Assembly (NCBI GenBank): GCA_948500755.1
Contig: CAOOYH010000006.1
Location: 30,152-94,151, forward strand
Direction of reading: 5' to 3'
DNA length: 64,000 nt
From: an uncultured Lactobacillus sp.
GTDB lineage: Bacteria > Bacillota > Bacilli > Lactobacillales > Lactobacillaceae
Positions 45,484 to 54,084 of this stretch are shown one piece after another (position 1 is the stretch's first letter; each line of letters opens with the position of its first letter). The translations under genes were made by a program, and so were the position numbers. The notes below the pieces were generated by a model that worked only from the letters and a program-made list of their open reading frames with translations, was not told the origin of the DNA and did no database searches.

Positions 45484-46709
45484 TATTTATCCTCACTTAT
45501 TTCTTTTAGTATTTCTTGAACGTGTTCTTTTGTATAAATCTTATCTTTTATCAATTGCTTAAGGACTTTTTCTTTTTCAGATTCAGGCACATTTAAACTT
45601 GCGACCAAGTTACGCGCTTGCAATTTCATATGACCTTCTTGAATCCCAACTGTTGATATTGCAAATAGTGCCGCCAGATTATTAGCTAAACCAATACTTG
45701 TAATCACATTAGCTAAATCTTTTACAGAAATCCGATTTGTAGGATTTAAAATATTGAAAGCCTGCTTCACATCACTGCGAGCATTAATTGAACCGCCAAC
45801 TGCACCAATTGCCATTGGCAAAGTCAATTCGCCAACTAATTTTTGATCTTTAATTATCCATCTGCTTAAACTGGTATAGCCATTTTGGCTAGCTAGAACT
45901 GCACTTGCTGCCTCAATGGCCCGATAATCATTTCCAGTGGCCAATAAGACGGCGTCAACGCCATTCATAATTCCCTTGTTATTGGTAACTGCACGGTAGG
46001 GATCAATTTGACCAATTTTACTTAATAAAGCTACTCTTTCAGCAACTTCTTTCCCGCCCACACTGGCAAAATCAAGTTCTACTTTAGCCGTAGTTAGTTG
46101 ACTGGGATAATTAGACAAAATTGCATATAGTTTTTCGCTAATTCCTCTTACTGCCAGCAATTTTTGAGCTAAAAATTCCAAAATCGAATTAGCCTTATTC
46201 GCCCCCATAGCTTCTGCTGGATCAATTAAGCACAAAGCATAGAGCAACTTCTGTTGATTGACATTTTTTAAAGAAAATTCGATCTTGCGCAATCCGCCAC
46301 CATGGTTAACTAAAGAAGAAAATTTATCATTAGCCTCTTTAATTAAAGCCACCTGTATCTTTTCTACTAAAGCTAAGTCAAAATCATCTTCAATTGCCAT
46401 CACAATCTGGCCATAAATTCCACTTCGATCACTTGAAGCAACTACCCCACCATTTTTGTTAAAAATGCTAGCACCATGATTGGCTGCAGCAATCACTGAT
46501 GGTTCCTCAGTTGCCATTGGCACCATGTAATTTGCGTCATTTACATTTAAACTCTGAACGACGCCCAAAGGTAAACAAAGCTGACCAATGACATTTTCAC
46601 TTAAGTTATTGAGCTTTTCTAAAACTTCATCATCGATTTTTTCGAGTTCAATTCCTTCATCATTTAAAATTTTGCGCCGATCCTTAGCCGACAATTGATA
46701 AAATTTCAT
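45483..46709 (-). CDS. mvaA: Hydroxymethylglutaryl-CoA reductase (class II type)
   Basis: Reduces HMG-CoA to mevalonate. The 408-residue protein lacks a membrane domain, as in bacterial class II enzymes. Active-site regions are ENVIGQ (Glu), NNKGIMNGVDAV (Lys), ATGNDYRA (Asp) and EGHMKLQ (His). Lies 2 bases after the thiolase gene. Confidence 0.95.
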   Translation of the reverse strand: MKFYQLSAKDRRKILNDEGIELEKIDDEVLEKLNNLSENVIGQLCLPLGVVQSLNVNDANYMVPMATEEPSVIAAANHGASIFNKNGGVVASSDRSGIYGQIVMAIEDDFDLALVEKIQVALIKEANDKFSSLVNHGGGLRKIEFSLKNVNQQKLLYALCLIDPAEAMGANKANSILEFLAQKLLAVRGISEKLYAILSNYPSQLTTAKVELDFASVGGKEVAERVALLSKIGQIDPYRAVTNNKGIMNGVDAVLLATGNDYRAIEAASAVLASQNGYTSLSRWIIKDQKLVGELTLPMAIGAVGGSINARSDVKQAFNILNPTNRISVKDLANVITSIGLANNLAALFAISTVGIQEGHMKLQARNLVASLNVPESEKEKVLKQLIKDKIYTKEHVQEILKEISEDK

Positions 46710-46711
46710 CT

Positions 46712-47869
46712 TTAATCACGCTTAATTTCATAAGCAATTGCTTGACCTCCACCAATACACAAGGTCGCAATTGCTCTTTTACCATTTACTTTATTTAATG
46801 CACTAATTGCAGTGGCGATTAATCTAGTACCAGTTGCTCCTAATGGGTGGCCCAAAGCAATCGCACCACCTAAAATATTAAGTTTATTAGCCGGAATTTT
46901 CAAATCACGCTTTAAAGCTACCGCTTGGGAAGCAAAAGCTTCATTAACTTCGAAGACATCATAATCATCAATAGTAGTCTTGTTTTTATCAAGTAATTTT
47001 TGAACAGCGTAGTAAGGAGTATACCCCATCAAAGCTGGATCAAACCCCGCTTCAGCGAAGGCACCTAGTTTGGCAATCGGCTTCAAATTGAGTTCTTTTA
47101 CTTTGTCTTCTGTTGCTAATATCAACATACTAGCTCCATCATTTAAAGGCGACGCATTTCCAGCGGTTACTTTACCATCTTCTTTAAAAACGGTCTTCAA
47201 ATTACTCAATGCTTCTAAGTTAGTGTCACTTCTTACACTTTCGTCATGAGTCAAGGTTTGACCATTAATAGTAATTGGCAAAATTTCATCAAAACTATCT
47301 TCTTTAATTGCTTTAACGGCTTTTTGATGAGAATTTACACTAAATTCATCCATTTCTTGGCGAGCAATATTATATTCTTCAGCCACATTTTCGGCAGTGA
47401 TTCCCATATGTTCGCCAGAAAAAGCATCAATTAAAGCATCCACTAACATTGAATTTTGCAAGTGGTTTTGAGCATCATCTTTATACTTTTTATCAACAAT
47501 AAAAGGAGCATTGGTCATGCTTTCACTTCCACCAACTGCAACTAAATCTAGGTCTCCCATCATCATTTGACCTTGAGCAAGACGCAAAGCCTTCAAACTA
47601 GAACCACAGACATCGTTAACTGTAGTTGCAACAGTGGTTTCAGAGAGTCCTGATCTTAATGCAACTTGACGAGCCATATTTTCACCCAAACCTGCTGCAA
47701 TGACATTCCCCATAAATACGCCTTCAACTTCTGCGGGATCCAAATCAATTGCTTCTAATGTTTTAGTTAAAGCTAAGACCCCCAAATCCGTTGCAGATTG
47801 TTCCTTAAAAAAGCCACGATAACGACCAAAAGGTGTTCTCTTAGCAGCCACAATATAAATATCTTTCAA
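46712..47869 (-). CDS. Acetyl-CoA C-acetyltransferase (thiolase)
   Basis: Forms acetoacetyl-CoA from two acetyl-CoA, feeding mvaS. The nucleophile Cys88 is in NDVCGSS, the His in GGAIALGHPLGATG, and a second Cys in TLCIGGGQA. It starts with TTG at 47869, 9 bases after GAAGGGG. It is first in thiolase-mvaA-mvaS; mevalonate kinase and later steps are not in this window. Confidence 0.95.
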   Translation of the reverse strand: MKDIYIVAAKRTPFGRYRGFFKEQSATDLGVLALTKTLEAIDLDPAEVEGVFMGNVIAAGLGENMARQVALRSGLSETTVATTVNDVCGSSLKALRLAQGQMMMGDLDLVAVGGSESMTNAPFIVDKKYKDDAQNHLQNSMLVDALIDAFSGEHMGITAENVAEEYNIARQEMDEFSVNSHQKAVKAIKEDSFDEILPITINGQTLTHDESVRSDTNLEALSNLKTVFKEDGKVTAGNASPLNDGASMLILATEDKVKELNLKPIAKLGAFAEAGFDPALMGYTPYYAVQKLLDKNKTTIDDYDVFEVNEAFASQAVALKRDLKIPANKLNILGGAIALGHPLGATGTRLIATAISALNKVNGKRAIATLCIGGGQAIAYEIKRD

Positions 47870-47904
47870 TTTTTTAACCCCTTCATTGCAATAATAACAA
47901 GAAA

Positions 47905-47934
47905 ATTCTATCTGATTTTACCTTGCTTTGCCAA
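47905..47934 (-). promoter_or_regulatory. Promoter of the mevalonate operon
   Basis: TTGGCA (47929-47934), 18-base spacer, TAGAAT (47905-47910). Confidence 0.6.
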
Positions 47935-47963
47935 TTTCTAAAGAAAGTCTTAACATTTTCACC

Positions 47964-47992
47964 AAAAAAGACGCGGAAAAATCCGCGCCCTT
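47964..47992 (-). terminator. Terminator of galU
   Basis: GCGCGGA / TCCGCGTC stem with TTTTTT on the minus strand just after the galU stop. Confidence 0.9.
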
Positions 47993-48009
47993 TATTCTAA
48001 ATAATAACT

Positions 48010-48915
48010 TTATTTTTTCTTTTTAGACTTATCTTCTTTTTCGAGTTCTGCACCCATTTTAATGATGTATTGACGAAGTTCATCTTTAATTTCAGGATGA
48101 GAGAGACCATATTCGATTGAAGTTTCAAGATAGCCTTCCTTGTTACCAACATCGTGACGTTCGCCATTAAACACATGGGCAAAAACTCGTTGAGTTTTAT
48201 TCATTGTATCAATGGCATCAGTTAATTGAACTTCTCCGCCACGACCTGGTTTTTGATGAGCCAAAATTTCAAAGATTTCTGGCGTCAAAAGGTAACGACC
48301 AATGATTGCGTAATCACTTGGAGCTTTATCAATATCAGGCTTTTCTACAAAAGACTTAACATTAATCAAGCCCGGTTCAATCTCGCTGGCTGGCTCAATT
48401 ACCCCGTACTTTGAAACTTCTTCATGTGGTACTGGCATAACTGCAATAGTTGAAGCGTGCGTTTTATTATATCTGTTAATTAGTTGTTTAGTAAGTGGAA
48501 CCTTATCGTCCATCAAATCATCACCAAGCATTACCGCAAAAGGTTCGTCTCCGACGAAGCTGCGTGCTCGTAATATTGCATCCCCCAAACCAGCTGGATG
48601 AGGTTGACGAGTAAAGTATAAGTTAATCCCTAGATTAGTAATTGATTGAGTCAAATGAAGCAAGTTGGTTTTGCCCTTTTCTTCCAAATCTTGTTCCAAT
48701 TCAGGATTAGCATCAAAATGATCTTCGATTGAACGCTTATTTTTACCAGTTACGATTAAAATATCTTCAATTCCAGACTTCTTAGCCTCTTCAACAATAA
48801 ATTGAATAGTCGGCTTATCAACAATTGGCACCATTTCTTTAGGCATTGCCTTAGTTGCAGGCAAAAATCTTGTACCTAAACCGGCTGCCGGAATAACAGC
48901 TTTTCTAACTTTCAT
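48010..48915 (-). CDS. galU: UTP-glucose-1-phosphate uridylyltransferase
   Basis: Makes UDP-glucose for polysaccharides and wall polymers. The 301-residue protein has the nucleotide motif [17 protein letters not shown] near residues 12-28, VMLGDDLM and FVEKPD. I chose the ATG at 48915, which has AAAGAG at good spacing; an in-frame GTG at 48924 is too close. An extended -10 lies upstream. Confidence 0.95.
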   Translation of the reverse strand: MKVRKAVIPAAGLGTRFLPATKAMPKEMVPIVDKPTIQFIVEEAKKSGIEDILIVTGKNKRSIEDHFDANPELEQDLEEKGKTNLLHLTQSITNLGINLYFTRQPHPAGLGDAILRARSFVGDEPFAVMLGDDLMDDKVPLTKQLINRYNKTHASTIAVMPVPHEEVSKYGVIEPASEIEPGLINVKSFVEKPDIDKAPSDYAIIGRYLLTPEIFEILAHQKPGRGGEVQLTDAIDTMNKTQRVFAHVFNGERHDVGNKEGYLETSIEYGLSHPEIKDELRQYIIKMGAELEKEDKSKKKK

Positions 48916-48951
48916 AAAAAACACTCTTTCTATTTTTCTACCCTAAAATTC

Positions 48952-48960
48952 ATCATACCA
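48952..48960 (-). promoter_or_regulatory. Extended -10 promoter of galU
   Basis: TGGTATGAT on the minus strand (TGn plus TATGAT), about 37 bases before the galU start. Confidence 0.5.
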
Positions 48961-48973
48961 GAAATCGCTTACC

Positions 48974-49885
48974 TCATCTACGACTTTTTTGAATGTATTC
49001 TGCCAGCCTTCCCGCAGAATAAGGAATCTTACCCACTCGCATTTGAACTATGGCTGCATTGATACAAGTTCCAAATAACAACAACAATGCAGTTAAGTTC
49101 AGCCACAACATAAACATAATAAACGTTCCTACAATGCCGTAATTTTCCCAGCTAATATGGAAATTATGCAAGTAAAAACTGAACAGATAGGATAAAACAA
49201 ACCAGCCAAACACTGTAGTCAAGGCCCCTGGCCAAATGACTCTCTTTTTAAGCTTAATATTTGGTAAAACATAATTAAGGTAAAAAACCGCAATCATCAT
49301 GATAATAAAGACTACTGGATAGCGATAATTTAAAATTCTTTGGATTTCACCAACTGAAAAACTAAAGATCGGCTTTAGAAATTCCAAAACTTGTTGACCA
49401 AAAATAAATACTAAAGCTACTGCAGTAAATACAATAATCATCAAAGTAGTTAAAATCACTGTAATAGAGCGCGTCCAAACCACAATTAAAAGCTTCTGTT
49501 TAAGCTCAGCTTGATGAACGCCATAAATTCGATTCATTCCAATCCTAATTGCATTAACTAAGGAAGAAAACGACCAAATCGCGAAGATAATACCAAAAGA
49601 AATGTATCCTGTTGAATTGCTCTTCAGCAAGGAATTAATAATTGGCATAATGAATTCTGAAACTTGATCCGGAAAAACTAACCTTAAATACTCTGCAATT
49701 GGGGCAGTATTGATATGAAATAAAGGTAAGATATTTCCGACAATAATAATGATTGGAAAGATCGAAAATAAGATATAGTAGGCAATCACAATAGAACTGA
49801 CCACTATTTCTCCATTAGAGATTTTACCTGAGAGTGTTTTATAAAAAAGCCCTATATTTTCACGAACTTCTTTATTAGATTTCAT
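48974..49885 (-). CDS. YihY/UPF0761 family membrane protein
   Basis: A 303-residue integral membrane protein with about six helices, of the family once called ribonuclease BN. Typical features are YYILFSIFPIIII near residue 30, the RIGMNRIYGV loop and the long NYGIVGTFIMFMLWLNLTALLLLFG region near 247-271. True function unknown. It follows map by 6 bases. Confidence 0.88.
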   Translation of the reverse strand: MKSNKEVRENIGLFYKTLSGKISNGEIVVSSIVIAYYILFSIFPIIIIVGNILPLFHINTAPIAEYLRLVFPDQVSEFIMPIINSLLKSNSTGYISFGIIFAIWSFSSLVNAIRIGMNRIYGVHQAELKQKLLIVVWTRSITVILTTLMIIVFTAVALVFIFGQQVLEFLKPIFSFSVGEIQRILNYRYPVVFIIMMIAVFYLNYVLPNIKLKKRVIWPGALTTVFGWFVLSYLFSFYLHNFHISWENYGIVGTFIMFMLWLNLTALLLLFGTCINAAIVQMRVGKIPYSAGRLAEYIQKSRR

Positions 49886-49891
49886 TCAGTT

Positions 49892-50719
49892 TTAGTCATC
49901 CATCTCATCAAAATGAGGCAAGTACTTTTCATAACCATCGTATGGCTTTTGAAGAGTTAAAATCTTTGGACCATCCTTAGTAATAGCAAAGGTGTGTTCA
50001 AATTGAGCTGCATTTGAACCATCTGGAGTGGCATAGTATACCCAGTCATCATTTGGATCATCAACTGTTCTTTGATCAATATGCCAATCTCCACCAGCTT
50101 CAACCATTGGTTCACAAGTAATGGTCATCCCTTCACGAAGACGAAGACCATGACCAGCCTTACCCCAGTGAGGAACTTCTGGATCTTCGTGGATAGTGGG
50201 TTGAATACCGTGACCCACAAGTTCACGAACATCACCATATGGGTGTTCTACTTCTACATAGTGTTGAATAGCAGCGCCGATGTCACCGATTCGGTTACCT
50301 AAAACAGCTTGGTCAATTCCAAGATACATGGCCTTCTTAGTAGTTTCAATCAAGTCTTGGTCAGCCTTTGAAATCTTACCTACTGGATAAGTAGTACATG
50401 AGTCAGTTTCGTAACCGTCTAAATTGCAAGTAACATCAACCTTAACGATGTCACCTTCCTTTAAAATACGGTCTTTTCTTGGAGTTTGGTGGGCAATTTC
50501 ATCATTAACTGAAATACAAGTACCATACTTGTAGCCTTCAAAGCCTTGTTCTGAAAGACGACCCCCGCGGTCCTTGACGAACTTTTGACAAAATTCTTCA
50601 ATTTCCCAAGTAGAAATACCTGGCTTAATTACATCGCGTAAGCCTTCAAACATTGAAGCAAGCAAACGACCTGATTTTTGCATGCCTTTAAGTTCACGAA
50701 CAGATTTTATAGTAATCAA
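49892..50719 (-). CDS. map: Type I methionyl aminopeptidase
   Basis: Removes N-terminal Met from new proteins. Metal ligands appear in order: KVDVTCNLDGYETDS (two Asp), GHGIQPTIHE (His), CEPMVEAG (Glu) and QFEHTFAI (Glu). The 275-residue length is normal. The start is TTG at 50719, 8 bases after AGAGG. A TATAAT on the minus strand at 50760-50765 fits its promoter. Confidence 0.95.
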   Translation of the reverse strand: MITIKSVRELKGMQKSGRLLASMFEGLRDVIKPGISTWEIEEFCQKFVKDRGGRLSEQGFEGYKYGTCISVNDEIAHQTPRKDRILKEGDIVKVDVTCNLDGYETDSCTTYPVGKISKADQDLIETTKKAMYLGIDQAVLGNRIGDIGAAIQHYVEVEHPYGDVRELVGHGIQPTIHEDPEVPHWGKAGHGLRLREGMTITCEPMVEAGGDWHIDQRTVDDPNDDWVYYATPDGSNAAQFEHTFAITKDGPKILTLQKPYDGYEKYLPHFDEMDD

Positions 50720-50864
50720 AATAAATTCCTCTCTTCATTTGCAATAATATACTCTTCTTATTATACATTTTTTGTAAAATTTGCTAAAGCAATACGAAAA
50801 CTTGCCAAAGTTATGTATAATAAGACAAAGTGACTACTAATTTAAGAGAGGTTGAAGAGTATTC

Positions 50865-51311
50865 ATGAAAGCAAGAATTGTCTACGCTAGTATGACTGGT
50901 AACGATGAAGACATGGCAGATATTTTAGAAGAAGACTTACAAGACTACGGCTTTGAAGTTGAAAGTAGCGATGTAAGTTTCACCGATGCTAGCGACTATT
51001 TAGAGAGTGATCTCTGCATCTTTATTACCTATACATATGGCGAAGGCAAGATGACAGATGAAATTGCCGACTTTTATGAACAATTAAAGACTTTAGATTT
51101 AAGTGGCAAACATTTCGCTGTAATGGGTAGTGGCGATAAGACTTATGGTGAACACTTCTGCGAGAATGTTTTTGATTATGAAAAGGCATTTAAGGACGTT
51201 GGCGCAATTGAAGCTACTGCTCCAGTAACTATTGAAAATGCACCGGATGACGATGCAATTGATAAAATTGATAACGCTGCAAAGGAAATGGCTGATTTAT
51301 TAAATGGATAA
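50865..51311 (+). CDS. Flavodoxin
   Basis: A 148-residue FMN electron carrier. The phosphate loop is ASMTGNDEDMA near residues 8-18, and the YTYGEGKM and SGDKTYGEHFC loops flank the flavin ring. Reaction partner unknown. Transcribed divergently from map with a TATAAT at 50816-50821. It overlaps the next gene by 8 bases. Confidence 0.94.
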   Translation: MKARIVYASMTGNDEDMADILEEDLQDYGFEVESSDVSFTDASDYLESDLCIFITYTYGEGKMTDEIADFYEQLKTLDLSGKHFAVMGSGDKTYGEHFCENVFDYEKAFKDVGAIEATAPVTIENAPDDDAIDKIDNAAKEMADLLNG

Positions 51312-51822
51312 AAAGAAACAAGCAGTAGTTTCTGATGAAGCCAATATTCGTAAGCTCGGTGAAAAGTTAGTCAAACGACACCGAAACTTATGGGTTTACA
51401 TGATTTTTGGCTTTGTTGCTGCTTTAATAAACACGGTTGCTTTCATGGTGCTTCATCAATGGTGGCATAGTGCAGTGGTGATTTCCAACACTATTGCCTT
51501 TATTATTTCTAACTTAGCTTCCTTTTTCTTTAATCAAAAGGCAGTATTCATTAATAATGTTGACCATGAGCACACAACCTGGCACAAATTAATCGTATTT
51601 TTCACCTATCGAATCATTAGTTTAATCCCTGATACTCTAATCATGTTGGTGGGACTCTCATGGCTACACCTTAATGCCCTTCTTGTTAAAATTATCGATC
51701 AAGTTTTAGTAGGAATTTTCAATTATTTAACTACTAGATCCGTTTTCCAAAAGCAAGAACACACTATGATTGAACGAGCAAAAATGCGTCTTCACGAACA
51801 TCAAAAAAATATAAAAAAGTAA
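51304..51822 (+). CDS. GtrA-family membrane protein
   Basis: A 172-residue protein with four membrane helices (about 33-53, 58-80, 98-118 and 125-145) and the GtrA pattern GFVAALINTVAF and SNLASFFFNQKAVF. GtrA proteins are implicated in moving lipid-linked sugars in wall-polymer glycosylation. Overlap with the flavodoxin gene shows one operon, although the link between the two functions is unclear. Confidence 0.9.
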   Translation: MDKKKQAVVSDEANIRKLGEKLVKRHRNLWVYMIFGFVAALINTVAFMVLHQWWHSAVVISNTIAFIISNLASFFFNQKAVFINNVDHEHTTWHKLIVFFTYRIISLIPDTLIMLVGLSWLHLNALLVKIIDQVLVGIFNYLTTRSVFQKQEHTMIERAKMRLHEHQKNIKK

Positions 51823-51856
51823 AAATGCTTAGTCATCATGACTAGGCATTTTTATT
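51820..51856 (+). terminator. Terminator of the flavodoxin-gtrA operon
   Basis: AAAAATGCxTAGTCA / TGACTAGGCATTTTT stem and T run directly after the gtrA stop. Confidence 0.9.
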
Positions 51857-51942
51857 TATGTTATTTATTTCACAATTTATTCACATTTATCTGTTAAAAT
51901 TATAGCCAAGGGAGTTGAATTTAATAGAAAGTGAACAATTAA

Positions 51943-52503
51943 ATGACTTCAACTACTAAATTCGGACTACATACTAATGCACTTAAGAACTTAGCTGAAC
52001 AAACAGATACACATTTAATCCAAAATAAGCTCCAAGCACAAGAATTAAGGGATTATCAGCTAGTGGAACATAAGGTTCGCGTGGCTGATTTTGAAAATTT
52101 AACTACTTATGAATTAGTAAAGATTTACGAACGTTTATTGGAAGCAAATCCTCATGCAGATGCCATTAAAGTAAACAAAAATGGCGAAGCTTATCTATAC
52201 TTTGAAGATAGATTTCCAGTTCACATTCCTTCTTGGGAGAATATTATTGGTCAGGCTAAGAAAATTCGCTTGCGCTATAACAAACGCACTGGCAAGCATG
52301 TTTTAAACTTGAAGGTTCAGCCAGGAGTTCGCGTAGCAGTTCACCACCCAGCGTTTGGAAAAATAGCTTCACTCATTTCCAGTGACGAAAATATATCCAT
52401 TCCATTGAACACGAAATATGAGCTATTAAAGGGTAGTATTTTGACGATTAAAGTGAACTGTCTTAATGGACAAAAAGGATTTGATGTATTTTACCCAATT
52501 TAA
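51943..52503 (+). CDS. Hypothetical protein, orphan
   Basis: A 186-residue cytoplasmic-looking protein I do not recognise. The N-terminal half is helical and charged (LAEQTDTHLIQNKLQAQEL); the C-terminal half (about 105-186) is beta-rich with basic residues (KKIRLRYNKRTGKHVLNLKV), possibly a small nucleic-acid or ligand-binding fold, which is speculative. No signal peptide. Single gene with its own terminator. Confidence 0.8.
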   Translation: MTSTTKFGLHTNALKNLAEQTDTHLIQNKLQAQELRDYQLVEHKVRVADFENLTTYELVKIYERLLEANPHADAIKVNKNGEAYLYFEDRFPVHIPSWENIIGQAKKIRLRYNKRTGKHVLNLKVQPGVRVAVHHPAFGKIASLISSDENISIPLNTKYELLKGSILTIKVNCLNGQKGFDVFYPI

Positions 52504-52504
52504 C

Positions 52505-52541
52505 GAAAAAAAGCTGGTGCACTATCACATCAGCTTTTTTC
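52505..52541. terminator. Bidirectional terminator
   Basis: AAAGCTGxGTG / CACxCAGCTTT stem with A and T runs, between the orphan gene and wecB. Confidence 0.85.
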
Positions 52542-52542
52542 T

Positions 52543-53685
52543 TTATTCAAAATCTTCTGGTCTTTCTGCTATATCTTTATTAAAGTAATAGTAAATCGCA
52601 TTCATAATGCGCTCACTGGCACGACCATCACCATATGGATTCTTGGCATTCGCCATCTTATCATATTCACTCTTATTTTCGAGTAGCTTGACCATTTCAT
52701 CATGCACTTTATCAACTTCAGTGCCAACAAGTTTCAAGGTTCCAGCCTTCACTCCTTCTGGACGCTCAGTTGTATCTCGTAAAACTAGTACAGGCTTACC
52801 TAAACTTGGTGCTTCTTCTTGAACGCCACCTGAATCAGTCATAATAAAGTAAGATCTTTTAGCCAAATTATGGAAATCCACCACATCCAGCGGATCAATT
52901 AAGTGAATGCGCGGATCGTCGCCTAATACTTCCTTAGCTACCTCTTGTACGCGCGGCGATAAGTGCACCGGATAAATAATTTCTACATCATCATGCGTGT
53001 CCACTACTTGCTTCATTACTTTAAACACTCGTCGCATTGGTTCACCTTGGTTTTCCCGGCGGTGCATCGTTACCAAAATCACGCGATGCCCTGGTGTAAT
53101 TTCATCCAGCACATCATGATGATAATTTTTTTGAACAGTTTCATGCAAAGCATCAATCGCAGTATTGCCCGTCACAAAAATATTATCGGCATTATGATTT
53201 TCCTTAATCAGATTACTGCGACTAAGTTCAGTTGGTGCAAAGTATAAATCAGCCAAATCATCGGTCATTTGACGATTCATTTCTTCAGGAAATGGTGAAT
53301 ACTTATTCCAAGTTCTTAATCCTGCTTCTACGTGGCCGAGCGTGGTTTGTTCATAAAAAGTAGCCAAACTAGCCGCAAAGCTCGTCGTAGTATCGCCATG
53401 AACCAAGACAATATCGGGCTTCTCTTTCTTAATTACCCTCGCCAAATCAGTCATTACTTTAGAAGTAATATCTCCCAAAGTCTGATTCTTATGCATAATG
53501 TTAAAGTCATAATCCGGCTTAATCTTAAAAATGTCGAGCACCTGATCCAGCATTTCACGGTGTTGAGCTGAAACAACTGTTACTTCTTCAAAACGTTGGT
53601 CTTCTTTTAATTTTAAAACTAATGGCGCCATCTTGATTGCTTCAGGACGCGTGCCAAAAACTGTCATTACTTTTATCTTTTGCAT
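52543..53685 (-). CDS. wecB: UDP-N-acetylglucosamine 2-epimerase (non-hydrolysing)
   Basis: Interconverts UDP-GlcNAc and UDP-ManNAc for wall polymers. The 380-residue protein starts KIKVMTVFGTRPEAIKMAPL, has HGDTTTSFAASLA, GHVEAGLRT, PFPEEMNR and the C-terminal DSGGVQEEAP. The ATG at 53685 with GAGG 5 bases before it is clearly the start. The longer open frame to 53754 reads through another gene. Confidence 0.95.
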   Translation of the reverse strand: MQKIKVMTVFGTRPEAIKMAPLVLKLKEDQRFEEVTVVSAQHREMLDQVLDIFKIKPDYDFNIMHKNQTLGDITSKVMTDLARVIKKEKPDIVLVHGDTTTSFAASLATFYEQTTLGHVEAGLRTWNKYSPFPEEMNRQMTDDLADLYFAPTELSRSNLIKENHNADNIFVTGNTAIDALHETVQKNYHHDVLDEITPGHRVILVTMHRRENQGEPMRRVFKVMKQVVDTHDDVEIIYPVHLSPRVQEVAKEVLGDDPRIHLIDPLDVVDFHNLAKRSYFIMTDSGGVQEEAPSLGKPVLVLRDTTERPEGVKAGTLKLVGTEVDKVHDEMVKLLENKSEYDKMANAKNPYGDGRASERIMNAIYYYFNKDIAERPEDFE

Positions 53686-53696
53686 AATTTCCTCAA

Positions 53697-53873
53697 TTAT
53701 CTCAGTGGATTCATCATAATTGCTGTTACAAGTCCCCATACAATAAAGACACAAATGAGTGCCGTATAAAGCAGCCGCTTTCTAGTCTTGAAAGGACGAG
53801 ACTTATCCAAACCAAATACTAAACAAAAGCTACCAATCACAATTACCAAGGCAGCAGTCAATAAATATAACAT
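53697..53873 (-). CDS. Small two-helix membrane protein
   Basis: A 58-residue frame starting ATG at 53871-53873. Two hydrophobic segments (LLTAALVIVIGSFCLVFGL, 4-22, and LLYTALICVFIVWGLVTAIMM, 34-54) are joined by a basic loop DKSRPFKTRKR. The stop is 11 bases before wecB, so it belongs to the same transcript. Function unknown; the family looks like small lactobacillus membrane proteins. Confidence 0.7.
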   Translation of the reverse strand: MLYLLTAALVIVIGSFCLVFGLDKSRPFKTRKRLLYTALICVFIVWGLVTAIMMNPLR

Positions 53874-53924
53874 GTTAGTTCACTTTCTAAATCTTGCTAG
53901 TTTAATTAAACCATACTACCAGCA

Positions 53925-53953
53925 AACAAAAAAGACTGGAAAAATCCAGCCCT
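53925..53953 (-). terminator. Terminator after tRNA-Arg
   Basis: GGCTGGA / TCCAGTC stem followed by TTTTTT on the minus strand. Confidence 0.88.
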
Positions 53954-53960
53954 CATAAAT

Positions 53961-54034
53961 GATCCTGGTGAGATTCGAACCCACGACACACGGTTTAGGA
54001 AACCGATGCTCTATCCAGCTGAGCTACAGGATCA
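53961..54034 (-). tRNA. tRNA-Arg (anticodon CCT)
   Basis: Acceptor GATCCTG pairs with the 3' arm; D arm GCTCAGCTGGATAGAGC, anticodon loop TTCCTAA giving CCT, and T loop TTCGAAT are all present. CCA is not encoded. It lies 50 bases after the PTS IIC stop on the same strand. Confidence 0.97.
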
Positions 54035-54084
54035 TACCTAATTAACTTTATCAAAAAATCATGATAAAAGCTAATTATTTTTTA

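Noticed and set aside
53686-53754. N-terminal extension of wecB
   Set aside because: The extra codons overlap the 58-residue membrane protein gene in another frame, and the ATG at 53685 has a good ribosome site.
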